A stretch of 64,000 nucleotides of DNA, taken from Permianibacter aggregans (GTDB lineage Bacteria; Pseudomonadota; Gammaproteobacteria; Enterobacterales; Permianibacteraceae). The position numbers were made by a program, and so were the translations under genes. The stretch covers positions 2,046,001 to 2,110,000 of the forward strand of contig NZ_CP037953.1 in assembly GCF_009756665.1 (NCBI RefSeq), read 5' to 3'. Below, piece after piece: positions 27,920 through 35,790 of this stretch. Each line of letters opens with the position of its first letter. Positions within the stretch are counted from its first letter, which is position 1. The notes beneath the pieces are model-generated. The model did no database searches. It worked only from the letters and a program-made list of their open reading frames with translations, and was not told the DNA's origin.

Positions 27920-28398
27920 TTCAACCTCCCTCCGTTAGCAGCAAAACAAGCGTGGTGTGTTACCCATGGCTTTGCCAAGCTCAGCGTTGCCTGTTGATTT
28001 TTTCATTCCAAAGCATTCTATATCGCGCTTTTCTCGATAATCATTCTGCATTGCGGAAACAACTACCTATTTGATGCATCACTATCTGGTCACCCATGGT
28101 GTCCGCCCCTTGCAGGGTCACCCGCCTGAATTCAACAAGCCCAGAAAGCGTGATTTATATCCGCCTTTTTCAAAAGACGAACAAGGGACTAAAACGTTCG
28201 TTCCCATTGTCGAAGATAGAGGCAAACTCACTGCAGTCAACCAATGCCAGCCATCTTGCGGTCCTTGATGTGCGGGCACCGTCGTCACTCATAGGGCAAA
28301 TGACCGACGGCGAAACTTGGCTTTTAGGTCATTTGCCCATCGAATCTCCTCGACCGAATTCATACGCTCAAACAACTAACCACAGGGGGTTGTTTGCT
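27920..28398. promoter_or_regulatory. Leader of cytochrome b gene with two inverted repeats
   Basis: This gap has no supported gene; an upstream in-frame extension from 28096 reads poorly. It contains a perfect 12-bp inverted repeat, GGGCAAATGACC (28294-28305) and GGTCATTTGCCC (28327-28338), with half-site centres about 33 bp apart. A second, 8-bp inverted repeat, CAAACAAC (28369-28376) and GTTGTTTG (28389-28396), puts the AGGGG ribosome-binding site in its loop. The first could be an operator or a transcript hairpin; the second could affect translation. Both are inferences. Confidence 0.5.
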
Positions 28399-29130
28399 AT
28401 GAGTACGCGTGTATATGACTTACCGACTCGTATATTTCACGGGTTGTTTGCCATCAGCTTTTTGACGGCTTTTGCGGTCGCCAATATCTGGGACGATGAA
28501 TCGCTGGTGTTCTCTTATCACATGATCGCAGGACTGATGATGTGCTTCGTTTTGTGCTGGCGCATTGCCTGGGGATTTTTCGGCAGCCGGCACGCCCGGT
28601 TTTCCGATTTTTCACTTCGTCCCAAGGAGCTACTTGCTTATGTGAAAGGGCTTTTTTCTGATCGCAGTCGAACCTGGCCGGGTCACAATCCGGCGTCGAG
28701 CTGGGCGGCGATGACCATGATGATACTGGCAGGTGGTTTGGGGATAACCGGCTACCTGATGGCATCAGGCAACGGTGGCGAGAGCCTGGGAGACGTGCAT
28801 GAGTTTCTGGCCGATCTATTTATCGTGGTCGTGCTATTGCATGCCGCTGGTGTGGTCCTGCACATGGCGAGACATAAAGACGCGTTGGCCAAAAGCATGT
28901 TCACCGGTAAAAAACAACAAATCTCTGCAGACACGGCGCCTGTCGCATCGCACGCCAGCGTTGGCGTTATACTCTTTCTATTGACCATCGGTTTTGGCGG
29001 CTATTTGTGGCAAAACTTCAACACGGATACCCGCGTGCTGACGCTTTTTGACACGCCGCTTCAGCTCGGAGAAATTGAGAGTAATTATGATGAAACCGAT
29101 GATGATGAACATCACCAGGATTTCGATTAA
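28399..29130 (+). CDS. Cytochrome b561/Ni-hydrogenase-type diheme cytochrome b
   Basis: From ATG 28399 (AGGGGG ten bases upstream) the 243-residue protein has four main membrane helices. Histidines sit at the expected haem-ligand places: TRIFHGLF, FSYHMIAGL, DVHEFLAD and VVLHMARHK. A fifth hydrophobic segment near residues 195-215 is followed by a short acidic tail rich in D, E and H. It probably transfers electrons across the inner membrane to or from a periplasmic cytochrome. A longer frame from 28096 is open but lacks a ribosome-binding site and family similarity. The LuxR-type gene follows after 9 bp, so the two form an operon. Confidence 0.82.
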   Translation: MSTRVYDLPTRIFHGLFAISFLTAFAVANIWDDESLVFSYHMIAGLMMCFVLCWRIAWGFFGSRHARFSDFSLRPKELLAYVKGLFSDRSRTWPGHNPASSWAAMTMMILAGGLGITGYLMASGNGGESLGDVHEFLADLFIVVVLLHAAGVVLHMARHKDALAKSMFTGKKQQISADTAPVASHASVGVILFLLTIGFGGYLWQNFNTDTRVLTLFDTPLQLGEIESNYDETDDDEHHQDFD

Positions 29131-29139
29131 GGATATTGC

Positions 29140-29664
29140 ATGAGTCATCGCGACCGTTGGATTTTGCTTGCCACACTCTCCGCGATAGCCGCGATGATTA
29201 CAGCGGATCTGATCACCGACGCCAGGGAAGGCGTGCCGTTCTGGCACCTCTCTGTTGAAGGCACAGCAGGACTCCTCGCACTGGCAGGCGTGTTTTACAT
29301 TCTCAACGACATGGTTAGCTTACGTCACGATTTGAAAAAGGAGCGCCACCTTTCCATCAAGTTGAAGCAAGAGGCGGAAACATGGCGCCAGCGGTCAAGG
29401 GATTATCTGAATGGTTTGTCCACGCTGATCGACGCCCAGCTCGCACAATGGGGCCTTACTCCGGCTGAACGGGAAGTCGCATTTTTGCTGTTAAAAGGTT
29501 TAAGCCTAAAAGACATTGCGTTGGCGAGAAGCACCTCTGAGAAAACTGCACGCACGCAATCCTTGTCCATTTATGCCAAAGCGGGATTGAACAGCCGCGC
29601 AGAACTCTCGGCGTTTTTTCTGGAAGATTTGTTGCCGGCACAACTAGAAAAAAACACCGATTAG
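29140..29664 (+). CDS. Membrane-anchored LuxR-type helix-turn-helix protein
   Basis: Two membrane helices (about 7-26 and 40-60) lead into a coiled-coil region (about 62-95) and a C-terminal LuxR/GerE-like helix-turn-helix: LTPAEREVAFLLLKGLSLKDIA, then TSEKTARTQSLSIYAKAGLNSRAEL. AAGGA lies seven bases before the start. It shares a transcript with the cytochrome b gene, so it may sense redox or membrane state and control genes for that electron chain; this is inferred from context. There is no receiver or autoinducer domain. Confidence 0.82.
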   Translation: MSHRDRWILLATLSAIAAMITADLITDAREGVPFWHLSVEGTAGLLALAGVFYILNDMVSLRHDLKKERHLSIKLKQEAETWRQRSRDYLNGLSTLIDAQLAQWGLTPAEREVAFLLLKGLSLKDIALARSTSEKTARTQSLSIYAKAGLNSRAELSAFFLEDLLPAQLEKNTD

Positions 29665-29823
29665 TTCGTGGGTTGCGCTGCCACGCCCAACATCGTGTCT
29701 CGTATCAAGTGCGATTTCGGCGCCCGAGCTTTCTGTTCGAACCGCAGATTGCGTCGTACTCGACTAACCAAAGCATTCAGGCATTCGGTGTAAAATATAC
29801 AAGCGAATCCAGCACACTCTCAC

Positions 29824-30135
29824 TTGATAATCCTCGCAGCGCACCAATCTATCGCTTCTGACTCCACTCCCAGAGAAAGCAAGTTGGCTGAGCTCTCATT
29901 AATGGCGATTAAAGCACTGCTACCATGGGCGCTGATCGGTTCTTTGTTCTGGTTTTTTTATAAACTTTGTCTTTGGGCCAAGAAAAAGAGAACTGGGGCG
30001 CTAGCGTTAGGCGCGCTGGCCCAGGCAACGCTACCGGACCCGCGCGTACAGCAGACCATTCAGATCGTTAATGAACGCGAAACCGTGAAGAAGAATCAGG
30101 AAGGCAATGCAGCACCACCCGAAGGTAGCTCATAA
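29824..30135 (+). CDS. Hypothetical small membrane protein
   Basis: I do not recognise this protein. The 103-residue frame starts at TTG. One strong membrane helix (LLPWALIGSLFWFFYKLCLW) is followed by a basic patch and a polar tail ending GNAAPPEGSS. Alternative starts are TTG at 29882 or ATG at 29902, just before the helix. None has a clear ribosome-binding site. A plausible AT-rich promoter region (gtaaaatatac) lies about 30 bp upstream of the first TTG. Confidence 0.45.
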   Translation: MIILAAHQSIASDSTPRESKLAELSLMAIKALLPWALIGSLFWFFYKLCLWAKKKRTGALALGALAQATLPDPRVQQTIQIVNERETVKKNQEGNAAPPEGSS

Positions 30136-30173
30136 ATTTGGCTGCTAAGCCCAACATTCTTTGCCATATCAAT

Positions 30174-30200
30174 TGTAAGGCCTGAACTCGCACTCTTGTT
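30174..30200. repeat. Dispersed repeat, TGTAAGGCCTGA family, copy 1
   Basis: The core tgtaaggcctga is followed by a GC-rich ...CGCAC-like end. It is preceded by a segment like tttggctgctaagcccaac that other copies share. Copies 2-4 are at 33471, 34701 and 35811. All lie within one 5.7-kb accessory stretch. Confidence 0.7.
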
Positions 30201-30214
30201 CGGTGCACTGCATC

Positions 30215-30832
30215 TTACGATGGCTCCTTTTTCTCCATCGGTGTCGGCCGCTGGCCTGTTACACCGGCCGTAAGGATAAAGCGCATGGCGTCCTCCATGC
30301 TCATGTTCAGCGGACGCAGTGCGCTGCGCGGTGTCAGCGCGGCGTAACCGCCAATCATGTAGCTCATCGGAAAGTACACCAGCACGCAATCGCGCTCGCT
30401 GACTTCCTTCGGCAGCTCGTGCAAATCTGTTCGGGTGACGAATCCGATCAGCTCCATGCCGGTGTCGCCAATCGAGACGGCGACGACCTGCTGAAATTCG
30501 TTATCTTTCGCCGACGAGAAATAATTGAGCAGATCACGAATGGCGAGATAGATCGATTTGACCACCGGCAAGCGGATAAAAGCCCGCTCGCCCTGTGCGA
30601 ATAGCCGGCGCACGACCAAGGTATGCATCAGCATGCCAACGATAAACGCCACCAACAGACCGGCGGCAAAGCCCATACCGGGAAAGTACCAACCGGTCGG
30701 CAGAACAAAGCGCAGCAAATTGCCAAGCAGTGCTTCAGTCGATACTACCAGCCAGTACAGCAGATAGAGCGTCAGCACGACCGGCAGGATCGTGATGAGT
30801 CCGGTCAGAATGCGTTTGCTGATGGCGCGCAT
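30215..30832 (-). CDS. DUF502 family membrane protein
   Basis: The 205-residue protein has two N-terminal membrane helices (LTGLITILPVVLTLYLLYWLV and GMGFAAGLLVAFIVGML). The conserved DUF502 soluble part follows: IPVVKSIY-like RLPVVKSIYLAIRDLLNYF, then FQQVVAVSIGDTGMELIGFVT and VLVYFPMSYMIGGYAALTP. The function is unknown; members occur widely in proteobacteria and plants (COV proteins). It is flanked by unrelated genes and seems to be a single transcription unit. Confidence 0.88.
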   Translation of the reverse strand: MRAISKRILTGLITILPVVLTLYLLYWLVVSTEALLGNLLRFVLPTGWYFPGMGFAAGLLVAFIVGMLMHTLVVRRLFAQGERAFIRLPVVKSIYLAIRDLLNYFSSAKDNEFQQVVAVSIGDTGMELIGFVTRTDLHELPKEVSERDCVLVYFPMSYMIGGYAALTPRSALRPLNMSMEDAMRFILTAGVTGQRPTPMEKKEPS

Positions 30833-31289
30833 CGTAGAGGTCTCCGGCTTGGTAGTCGATAAACGGAATGTGCTAGTGGTTTCTTTGCCGTCCGCATTTA
30901 AGATAGCGCCGATGCGGACCTTATCGCACGCAGGGCCCGTGCTCGGCTACGAAAGATTGTAGTACACATGGCCTGCGAAACCTATTTATTGATATCTCAA
31001 AAGTAATGTCCAGCCCCACGCTCCAGCGCTGACTCCCATTCGTATGATTACGTCTTTGAATAGTCGCACCCACGCGGGCTATTAGTCACAAAGGAGAGTA
31101 TGGTGCTGTGTTCTTTTACCTTGAGAACGCTGTATATCTAAGTAATTCGACCTGAGAAAAGTTTTCATTTTCGAGATATGAAGTTGTGCGGGATTAGTCG
31201 TTCGACTTACTATGGAAAAGAGGCCGGATGGCTGCTCAGCAATCGCTTTTTGGTTCAACAGTCCGTTTAGCAATTAGGAAGTACAGCGT
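30833..31289. other. Intergenic, no supported gene
   Basis: This 457-bp gap separates DUF502 from a small lipoprotein gene on the other strand, so it should hold both promoters. A 63-codon minus-strand frame at 31082-31273 has no family features. Base composition turns AT-rich from about 31,090 on, marking the left edge of the accessory island. Confidence 0.4.
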
Positions 31290-31667
31290 TTGAGAGTATT
31301 GATATTCATGGTGCTGGCATTACCTTTGGTAGCTTGTGTTACGAAGGGCGAGCTGCCATACATTACGGCTGAAGGTGAACGTAAAACAGCCTGTCAAACT
31401 GAATATAGTGGCGCACCTTCTGTTGATATGTTCGCTGTGGAATACATTCTAAGCTACTGTGCAAAAAAGGCAGCGGAGCGAGGCAATGTAATTCTCGATC
31501 AAACCCTACTCTCAATGGATCTGGCAATTCCCGTAGCACCAAACGGAAAGCCGTGGACCTTTGAATATGCAACGGCGCTACATCGAGCAGGAAAGCTCAC
31601 CGATAAAGAGTATGGCTATATCATTGCCTATATAGACTTGGGTTTGAATGGCGCTCCCTCAACATAA
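31290..31667 (+). CDS. Hypothetical lipoprotein
   Basis: The frame starts at TTG with AGGAAG about nine bases upstream. The first 17 residues form a lipoprotein signal (MRVLIFMVLALPLVAC), with the lipobox cysteine at residue 16. The remaining 109 residues have three further cysteines and match no family I know. It stands alone, with unrelated genes on either side. Confidence 0.6.
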   Translation: MRVLIFMVLALPLVACVTKGELPYITAEGERKTACQTEYSGAPSVDMFAVEYILSYCAKKAAERGNVILDQTLLSMDLAIPVAPNGKPWTFEYATALHRAGKLTDKEYGYIIAYIDLGLNGAPST

Positions 31668-31715
31668 ACTTGTCCGTCAAACTGAGATAGGTTCAACCCG
31701 AGCCCACGCCCCCAA

Positions 31716-32384
31716 TCAGGAAAACACTGCAACCCATGTGATGGCATTGCCAAAGCCGTGAACCACGCCTGGCACAATCACACCGCCGGTTCTTTCCCGA
31801 AGCCACTGGAAAAGAAAGCCCGCTGCAAAGTATATCGCTACAAGCAATAACACTACTCCTAGGTGCCCGCCAGCATACAGATCAAACATTCTGACTGAGT
31901 GCAAGGGAGCGATTACAAAGATGATCGTTGTGATAAGGCCCGCGAGATTTTTATTCATACGTTTTGCTAATGACGTGAACAGCAGGCCTCGAAAGGTCAG
32001 CTCCTGACCAACACCTATGCAAAAACCAGTGAAAAACCAAAGCGCCCAATAGCTAGCTTCAACACTAAGGCTAGCTTTAAGCTGCTCATATTCCAAAAAA
32101 CCGAATAGAACGATGCTTCCGATACTGCCTATAACCAGAAAATCCAAATGCTTCCTGGGCGAGACGAATAGCTGTGGAAGCATCGTGCGGATCACGGCGA
32201 CGAGAAACACTATCAGGCCAAGCTCCAGGAAAAAGCGCATTGGTTGCATGAAGTACCAGTGAGTTGGCTTCAACAACCAAGGGTCCGGCTGCAGCCATAA
32301 ACGCACCGGTATTTCCATCAATAAGAACAGACCTAAGCACCACCAAACCTTGGTGTTATCGCTAACCGATGAACGGCTGTTCAT
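31716..32384 (-). CDS. CPBP-family intramembrane metalloprotease-like protein
   Basis: The 222-residue protein has about seven hydrophobic segments and the CPBP/Abi motifs: GQELTFRGLLF (motif 1, a QE-x3-R variant rather than EE-x3-R), FVIAPLHS (motif 2, with His) and GVVHGFGNAI (motif 3, with His and Asn). Family members are Rce1-like membrane proteases, some linked to bacteriocin immunity. Whether the changed first glutamate still allows catalysis is unclear. The start ATG overlaps the stop codon of the TPR gene (ATGA), implying translational coupling. Confidence 0.8.
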   Translation of the reverse strand: MNSRSSVSDNTKVWWCLGLFLLMEIPVRLWLQPDPWLLKPTHWYFMQPMRFFLELGLIVFLVAVIRTMLPQLFVSPRKHLDFLVIGSIGSIVLFGFLEYEQLKASLSVEASYWALWFFTGFCIGVGQELTFRGLLFTSLAKRMNKNLAGLITTIIFVIAPLHSVRMFDLYAGGHLGVVLLLVAIYFAAGFLFQWLRERTGGVIVPGVVHGFGNAITWVAVFS

Positions 32385-33283
32385 GCTGCCTCCTCCGCCT
32401 GACGTTTAAGCTGCCTCACGATACGATGAAGCTCCTTATCGTCGCTGGACATCGCTTTCTTTAGGTGTTGTTCCATCATCACAGGCTCATTCAGAAGCTT
32501 AGCCAACTGGGCCAAGCGCAGATGAGCCCATGCTAACGGGGGCAAATCAGGGGATGTCTGGCCAATCTCAATAAACTGATTTAATGCTCCTACACCCTGT
32601 TCCAGATTCATTTCACTAAACACCGCATTTCGGCCAACTTGGTACAAGGCATTTAGCGAGTACTTCAGATCGCTTTCTTCAGTAAGCGCTGCAGCTTTGG
32701 TAAAACTGTTGTGCGCATCGGTATATTTCTGCTGCTGCTGGAGCTGCAAACCAAGCCGATAATGAAACTCTGAAACATTCGGAAATTCATTTACCGCTTG
32801 CTTTAACAGCGCAAAGTACGCTTCGGCTTCCTCTAGCTCATTTAAGTAAAGCAGTTCAGCTTTCAGCCCATGCAAGCGAGAGACCTTATAGACTTCCTCC
32901 ACCTGCTTTTTGGCGAGCTTTTCATCTCCACCAGCAATAGCGGGCGCTCCAAGGTAAAAACGAATCAACCCCATGCGATAGTCAATATTTTTCGGGGCAA
33001 GCTCGACGGCTTTCTTCAAGCAATTCAGGGATTTCGTTGCATAGCTATAGGCTGAGATGAACGAATCTTCGGCTTGCTGGCCCATGATTCGGCCACATAA
33101 AAAGTTAATCTCGGCGTTTTCCGGCGCTGATTTCAGCGCATTGACGACCAAGTCTTCCGCTTCATCCAGGTCGTGTTTCATCGCTTCAGTAATCGCTTTA
33201 ACTGAAGCCTCGTTGGTCTCATTGGCACTTAATGAATAAGGGGCTAGAAGAACCACCATGATTATCAGGGCGTGTAAGGTCAT
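32381..33283 (-). CDS. Exported TPR-repeat protein
   Basis: The 300-residue protein has a signal peptide (MTLHALIIMVVLLAPYSLSA) followed by TPR-like helical repeats. Examples are AEDLVVNALKSAPENAEINF, LKKAVELAPKNIDYRMGLIR and FHYRLGLQLQQQQKYTDAHN. It probably acts as a periplasmic scaffold. The coupled CPBP protease-like gene follows with an ATGA overlap, so the two likely work together. Part of its 5' end and promoter is duplicated about 1.2 kb upstream (34408-34595). Confidence 0.8.
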   Translation of the reverse strand: MTLHALIIMVVLLAPYSLSANETNEASVKAITEAMKHDLDEAEDLVVNALKSAPENAEINFLCGRIMGQQAEDSFISAYSYATKSLNCLKKAVELAPKNIDYRMGLIRFYLGAPAIAGGDEKLAKKQVEEVYKVSRLHGLKAELLYLNELEEAEAYFALLKQAVNEFPNVSEFHYRLGLQLQQQQKYTDAHNSFTKAAALTEESDLKYSLNALYQVGRNAVFSEMNLEQGVGALNQFIEIGQTSPDLPPLAWAHLRLAQLAKLLNEPVMMEQHLKKAMSSDDKELHRIVRQLKRQAEEAA

Positions 33284-33420
33284 TTGATCGCTCTCAGAAT
33301 GATTGATGCGATCAGCTTAGAGAGTACTCAAGCGACTCATCAGTGCCATAAGTCACTATTCATAAAAGCGCACCGGACAAGGGTATGAGCCCGAAGCCCC
33401 TAGATAAGTTGTTCGTTGGT
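33243..33420. repeat. Duplicated promoter/5'-end segment, copy 1
   Basis: About 178 bp covering the first 14 codons and upstream region of the TPR gene recur, about 85-90% alike by eye, at 34408-34595. Shared blocks include ccaccatgattatcagggcg and gactcatcagtgccataagt. Confidence 0.8.
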
Positions 33421-33470
33421 TTTAGCTCGTAGGTTTGGCTGGTAAGCTCAGCGTCTCAGTCCATGTCAAA

Positions 33471-33492
33471 TGTAAGGCCTGACCCCGCGCAC
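33471..33492. repeat. Dispersed repeat, TGTAAGGCCTGA family, copy 2
   Basis: The core tgtaaggcctgaccccgcgc is preceded by ccatgtcaaa and, further up, by cgtaggtttggctggtaagc. It lies between the TPR promoter and the next orphan lipoprotein gene. Confidence 0.75.
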
Positions 33493-33521
33493 TCATGTTA
33501 GCTCAAAACATTGCTCGGTCT

Positions 33522-33956
33522 TCAGTCATCATTGAGTGCCGCATTCTCGACAAGAACATTTTTATCAGAGTCTTCAATCCAAACGTTTATTAATTTGTAG
33601 CCTGCTTTATCAAATTTAACGAGATAGGTTTTTCCTGCCAAAATATTTGCGCATAAATCTAGGTCGGCATACTGTCCTTTCCGATTCTGGAAGTGAAGAG
33701 TTACGCAGTGATATCCAGGCGTAACTCGAATCTCAGAAGGACAGCGCATCGGAAATCCTTCGCAACCAACGGAAGTCCCGTCGATCTTGAAAAAGCTTAA
33801 TGCGTAGTCTTGTCCGAGCTTTAAGAGCGACGAAGTTTGTTCACCCACGCTTCGGTCATATCGATAATCGAATGTACCTTTGTTTGTTATGGTAGGTAGA
33901 CATGACGGAAGAACGATCGTCATCATCAATAGCGCAACACACCGCACGTAACTCAT
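33522..33956 (-). CDS. Hypothetical lipoprotein
   Basis: The 144-residue protein begins with a lipoprotein signal (MSYVRCVALLMMTIVLPSC), with the lipobox cysteine at residue 19. The mature part is probably mostly beta-strand, with cysteine pairs around GCEGFPMRCP, YHCVTLHF and LDLCANILAG. I recognise no family. It is a single gene in the AT-rich island. Confidence 0.6.
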   Translation of the reverse strand: MSYVRCVALLMMTIVLPSCLPTITNKGTFDYRYDRSVGEQTSSLLKLGQDYALSFFKIDGTSVGCEGFPMRCPSEIRVTPGYHCVTLHFQNRKGQYADLDLCANILAGKTYLVKFDKAGYKLINVWIEDSDKNVLVENAALNDD

Positions 33957-34380
33957 TTCATTCCCTATTTCTGCAATGCTCTAAAACTAAAGCAATTATC
34001 CTCGACAGCTTTGATGAAAGCGCCCTACTCGCGAGGTGTACTACAAAGCACGGGTAAGTACGATTGCGCGCGCTGTAACACACTAGACTCGCGAGCATAA
34101 ATCGCGACTGTATTCTATTGCCTCACCACTTAATCTTAATCCGTTTAATTTTCATCTTTGGCATCACTTTCTTCGCTTCCCGAGCTACATTTTAGCCGCA
34201 ACGCCACCTTCTCGTATGATGTTATTTAGCACCTTTTCCTGCTCCCTAGGGTCGGCTCGTAGGTTAGGCTGCAAAGCCCAACGCAATATTTCATCTCACT
34301 ATCGCATCCGAACGACGATAACGCATGACAAGCTCCTTTTGCTACATCAACCCGCGCAAAACAAACTTGGCTTCGGGTTT

Positions 34381-34404
34381 GTTGGGCTTATCAGCCCAAC
34401 CTAC
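34381..34404. repeat. GTAGGTTGGGCT inverted-repeat element
   Basis: The sequence gttgggcttatcagcccaac forms a hairpin (gttgggct / agcccaac). Related copies lie near 34259, 44985, 45039 and 45549. Here it forms the junction that cuts off the TPR gene fragment. Confidence 0.65.
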
Positions 34405-34447
34405 CGTGCTAGAAAAACCACCATGATTATCAGGGCGTGCAAGTGCA
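34402..34447 (-). pseudogene. 5' remnant of a second TPR gene copy
   Basis: From ATG at 34447 the minus strand reads MHLHALIIMVVFLAR and then stop. This is nearly the first 14 residues of the intact TPR protein encoded from 33283. The rest is gone: the reading frame runs into a GTAGGTTGGGCT repeat. A paralogous copy was probably deleted. Confidence 0.7.
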
Positions 34448-34595
34448 TTTGATCGCTCTCAAGACTATTGATGCGATCAGCTTAGAGAGTGGTCAAGCGA
34501 CTCATCAGTGCCATAAGTCACTATTCATAAGAGCGCGCCGAACAAGGGTCTGAGCCTGATCCCCTCGATAAATTGTTCGCTGGTCTGAGTTACTC
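34408..34595. repeat. Duplicated promoter/5'-end segment, copy 2
   Basis: This is the second copy of the segment at 33243-33420, in the same orientation. It carries scattered substitutions (for example agagagtggtcaagcg against agagagtactcaagcg), so the duplication is not recent. Confidence 0.8.
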
Positions 34596-34700
34596 GGGGT
34601 CAGCGTCGACTTTTCTTGGCCGTCCTATCGGTTTTGGCGCTGCTCTCTGCTCATTCATCGCTTCGACTTGCAATCGAAGTCGAACATTCTCTTGTCAAAT

Positions 34701-34722
34701 GTAAGGCCTGACTCAGTGCTCC
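34701..34722. repeat. Dispersed repeat, TGTAAGGCCTGA family, copy 3
   Basis: The core tgtaaggcctgactcagtgc is preceded by ttgtcaaa. It lies just beyond the 3' end of the NERD gene. Confidence 0.7.
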
Positions 34723-34736
34723 ACGAATGCTTCGGG

Positions 34737-35504
34737 CTAGATCGCAAGTGTCCCTCGGCATTTGGGGAAGTTGATACAGCCACGAAATTGCCTCCCGGCC
34801 CGCTCACCGGACTTGATCTGTCGAACGATTGTTTCAGCGCCGCAGCGTGGGCAGTTGGTTGTCGTTTGCGCTTTTCGCTGATTCAGAGAGGCGACGTGAT
34901 GAAGATTGGTTTTGATGCCCGGAGTTAGGCGCAGTTGCTGGATTCTATTGGTCACATCTGACACTTCCGCTTCGGACAAAACCACTTCTTTCTTTGACTT
35001 GATGTAGCGAATGTAGCCGCCACCTTCCGTGACGTTTTCTGGCATTTTGGTTTTAAACGTGCTGTCGCCGATGAATACCACTACTGAGAACAGTTTGCTT
35101 GGATCAATTCCAAGCAAGGTTTCGAGGGCTTTCAGATGCTTGCAGTTCTGGTGCAGAGGGTTTTGGAATGTGTTGGTGTGTCGGTAGATTTTTTGGGTCC
35201 AGACTTTCTTGTTGACGTCACCGAATATCCAGCCGCGCATATTCTTGGTTTCGACAACAAACACGCCAAAACGGGAAACAATGATGTGGTCAATCTGGGT
35301 TGTGCCGTCCTCTAGTGTTAGTGTCACATCCTTCATCAGGTGGTAAACATTACGGTCCAGCATCAGCTTGGCGGACACGTTAATCACGAACTCGCCGATC
35401 ACCCCTTTGAACCAAGCCGAGCGGATAATTAGTGTAAGAACTAGAACAGGCAAGAAGTATTTCGCGGAACTCAGTAAACCCGTAAAAACTGACTCGACAA
35501 TCAT
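34737..35504 (-). CDS. NERD-domain protein with topoisomerase-type C4 zinc finger
   Basis: A short N-terminal membrane segment (YFLPVLVLTLIIRSAWF) is followed by a NERD domain, with GEFVINVSAKLML, TQIDHIIVSRFGVFVVETKN and GWIFG. This is the nuclease-related core, where D of QIDH and E/K of VETKN are the expected catalytic residues. The C-terminus has a four-cysteine zinc finger like that of topoisomerase I (CPRCG ... CINFPKC). NERD proteins are putative nucleases. The location in an accessory island would suit a defence or DNA-processing role, but that is inferred. A small membrane-protein gene precedes it by 4 bp. Confidence 0.85.
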   Translation of the reverse strand: MIVESVFTGLLSSAKYFLPVLVLTLIIRSAWFKGVIGEFVINVSAKLMLDRNVYHLMKDVTLTLEDGTTQIDHIIVSRFGVFVVETKNMRGWIFGDVNKKVWTQKIYRHTNTFQNPLHQNCKHLKALETLLGIDPSKLFSVVVFIGDSTFKTKMPENVTEGGGYIRYIKSKKEVVLSEAEVSDVTNRIQQLRLTPGIKTNLHHVASLNQRKAQTTTNCPRCGAETIVRQIKSGERAGRQFRGCINFPKCRGTLAI

Positions 35505-35508
35505 TTGG

Positions 35509-35763
35509 CTAGCTCCATCTTTTGTTCGTTCTCTGTCCCGACTTCATCAAGAGCCGCTGCGATTCATTCTGTTTTTTCTGTTTTAACGCTTGCGCAACCC
35601 AGTTTCGTCCAACAAAGAAAGGTATAAACGTAGAAAGCAATACCCAAAACCGTGCCTTTGGATGAACCACTCCAGGATCGAAAAACAACAATGCACCTAC
35701 CATTAACGGTAGATGTAGCAGCACGATGCCCCAGGCTATTCTCTGATTTTTGGTCATTGGCAC
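35509..35763 (-). CDS. Hypothetical small membrane protein upstream of NERD gene
   Basis: The 84-residue protein has two hydrophobic segments (IAWGIVLLHLPLMVGALLFF and FWVLLSTFIPFFVGRNW) and a basic, glutamine-rich tail. I recognise no family. It ends 4 bp before the NERD gene start, so the two are very likely co-transcribed and perhaps partners in the membrane. Confidence 0.6.
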   Translation of the reverse strand: MPMTKNQRIAWGIVLLHLPLMVGALLFFDPGVVHPKARFWVLLSTFIPFFVGRNWVAQALKQKKQNESQRLLMKSGQRTNKRWS

Positions 35764-35790
35764 ACACTTTCTTTTCAGTTTTTGTATCGC

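Larger units (their letters stand above)
33957..34736. other. 780-bp intergenic region made of repeats and remnants
   Basis: No intact gene is supported. The stretch holds GTAGGTTGGGCT-type inverted repeats near 34259 and 34381-34404, the second copy of the TPR promoter segment (34408-34595), and a TGTAAGGCCTGA repeat (34701). It looks like a site of repeated recombination. Confidence 0.65.

Noticed and set aside
28096-28398. In-frame upstream extension of the cytochrome b gene by 101 codons
   Set aside because: No ribosome-binding site and no family similarity; ATG 28399 has AGGGGG and begins the conserved domain. The inverted repeats also suggest leader sequence.
31082-31273. 63-codon minus-strand frame
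   Set aside because: AT-rich intergenic sequence without ribosome-binding site or family.
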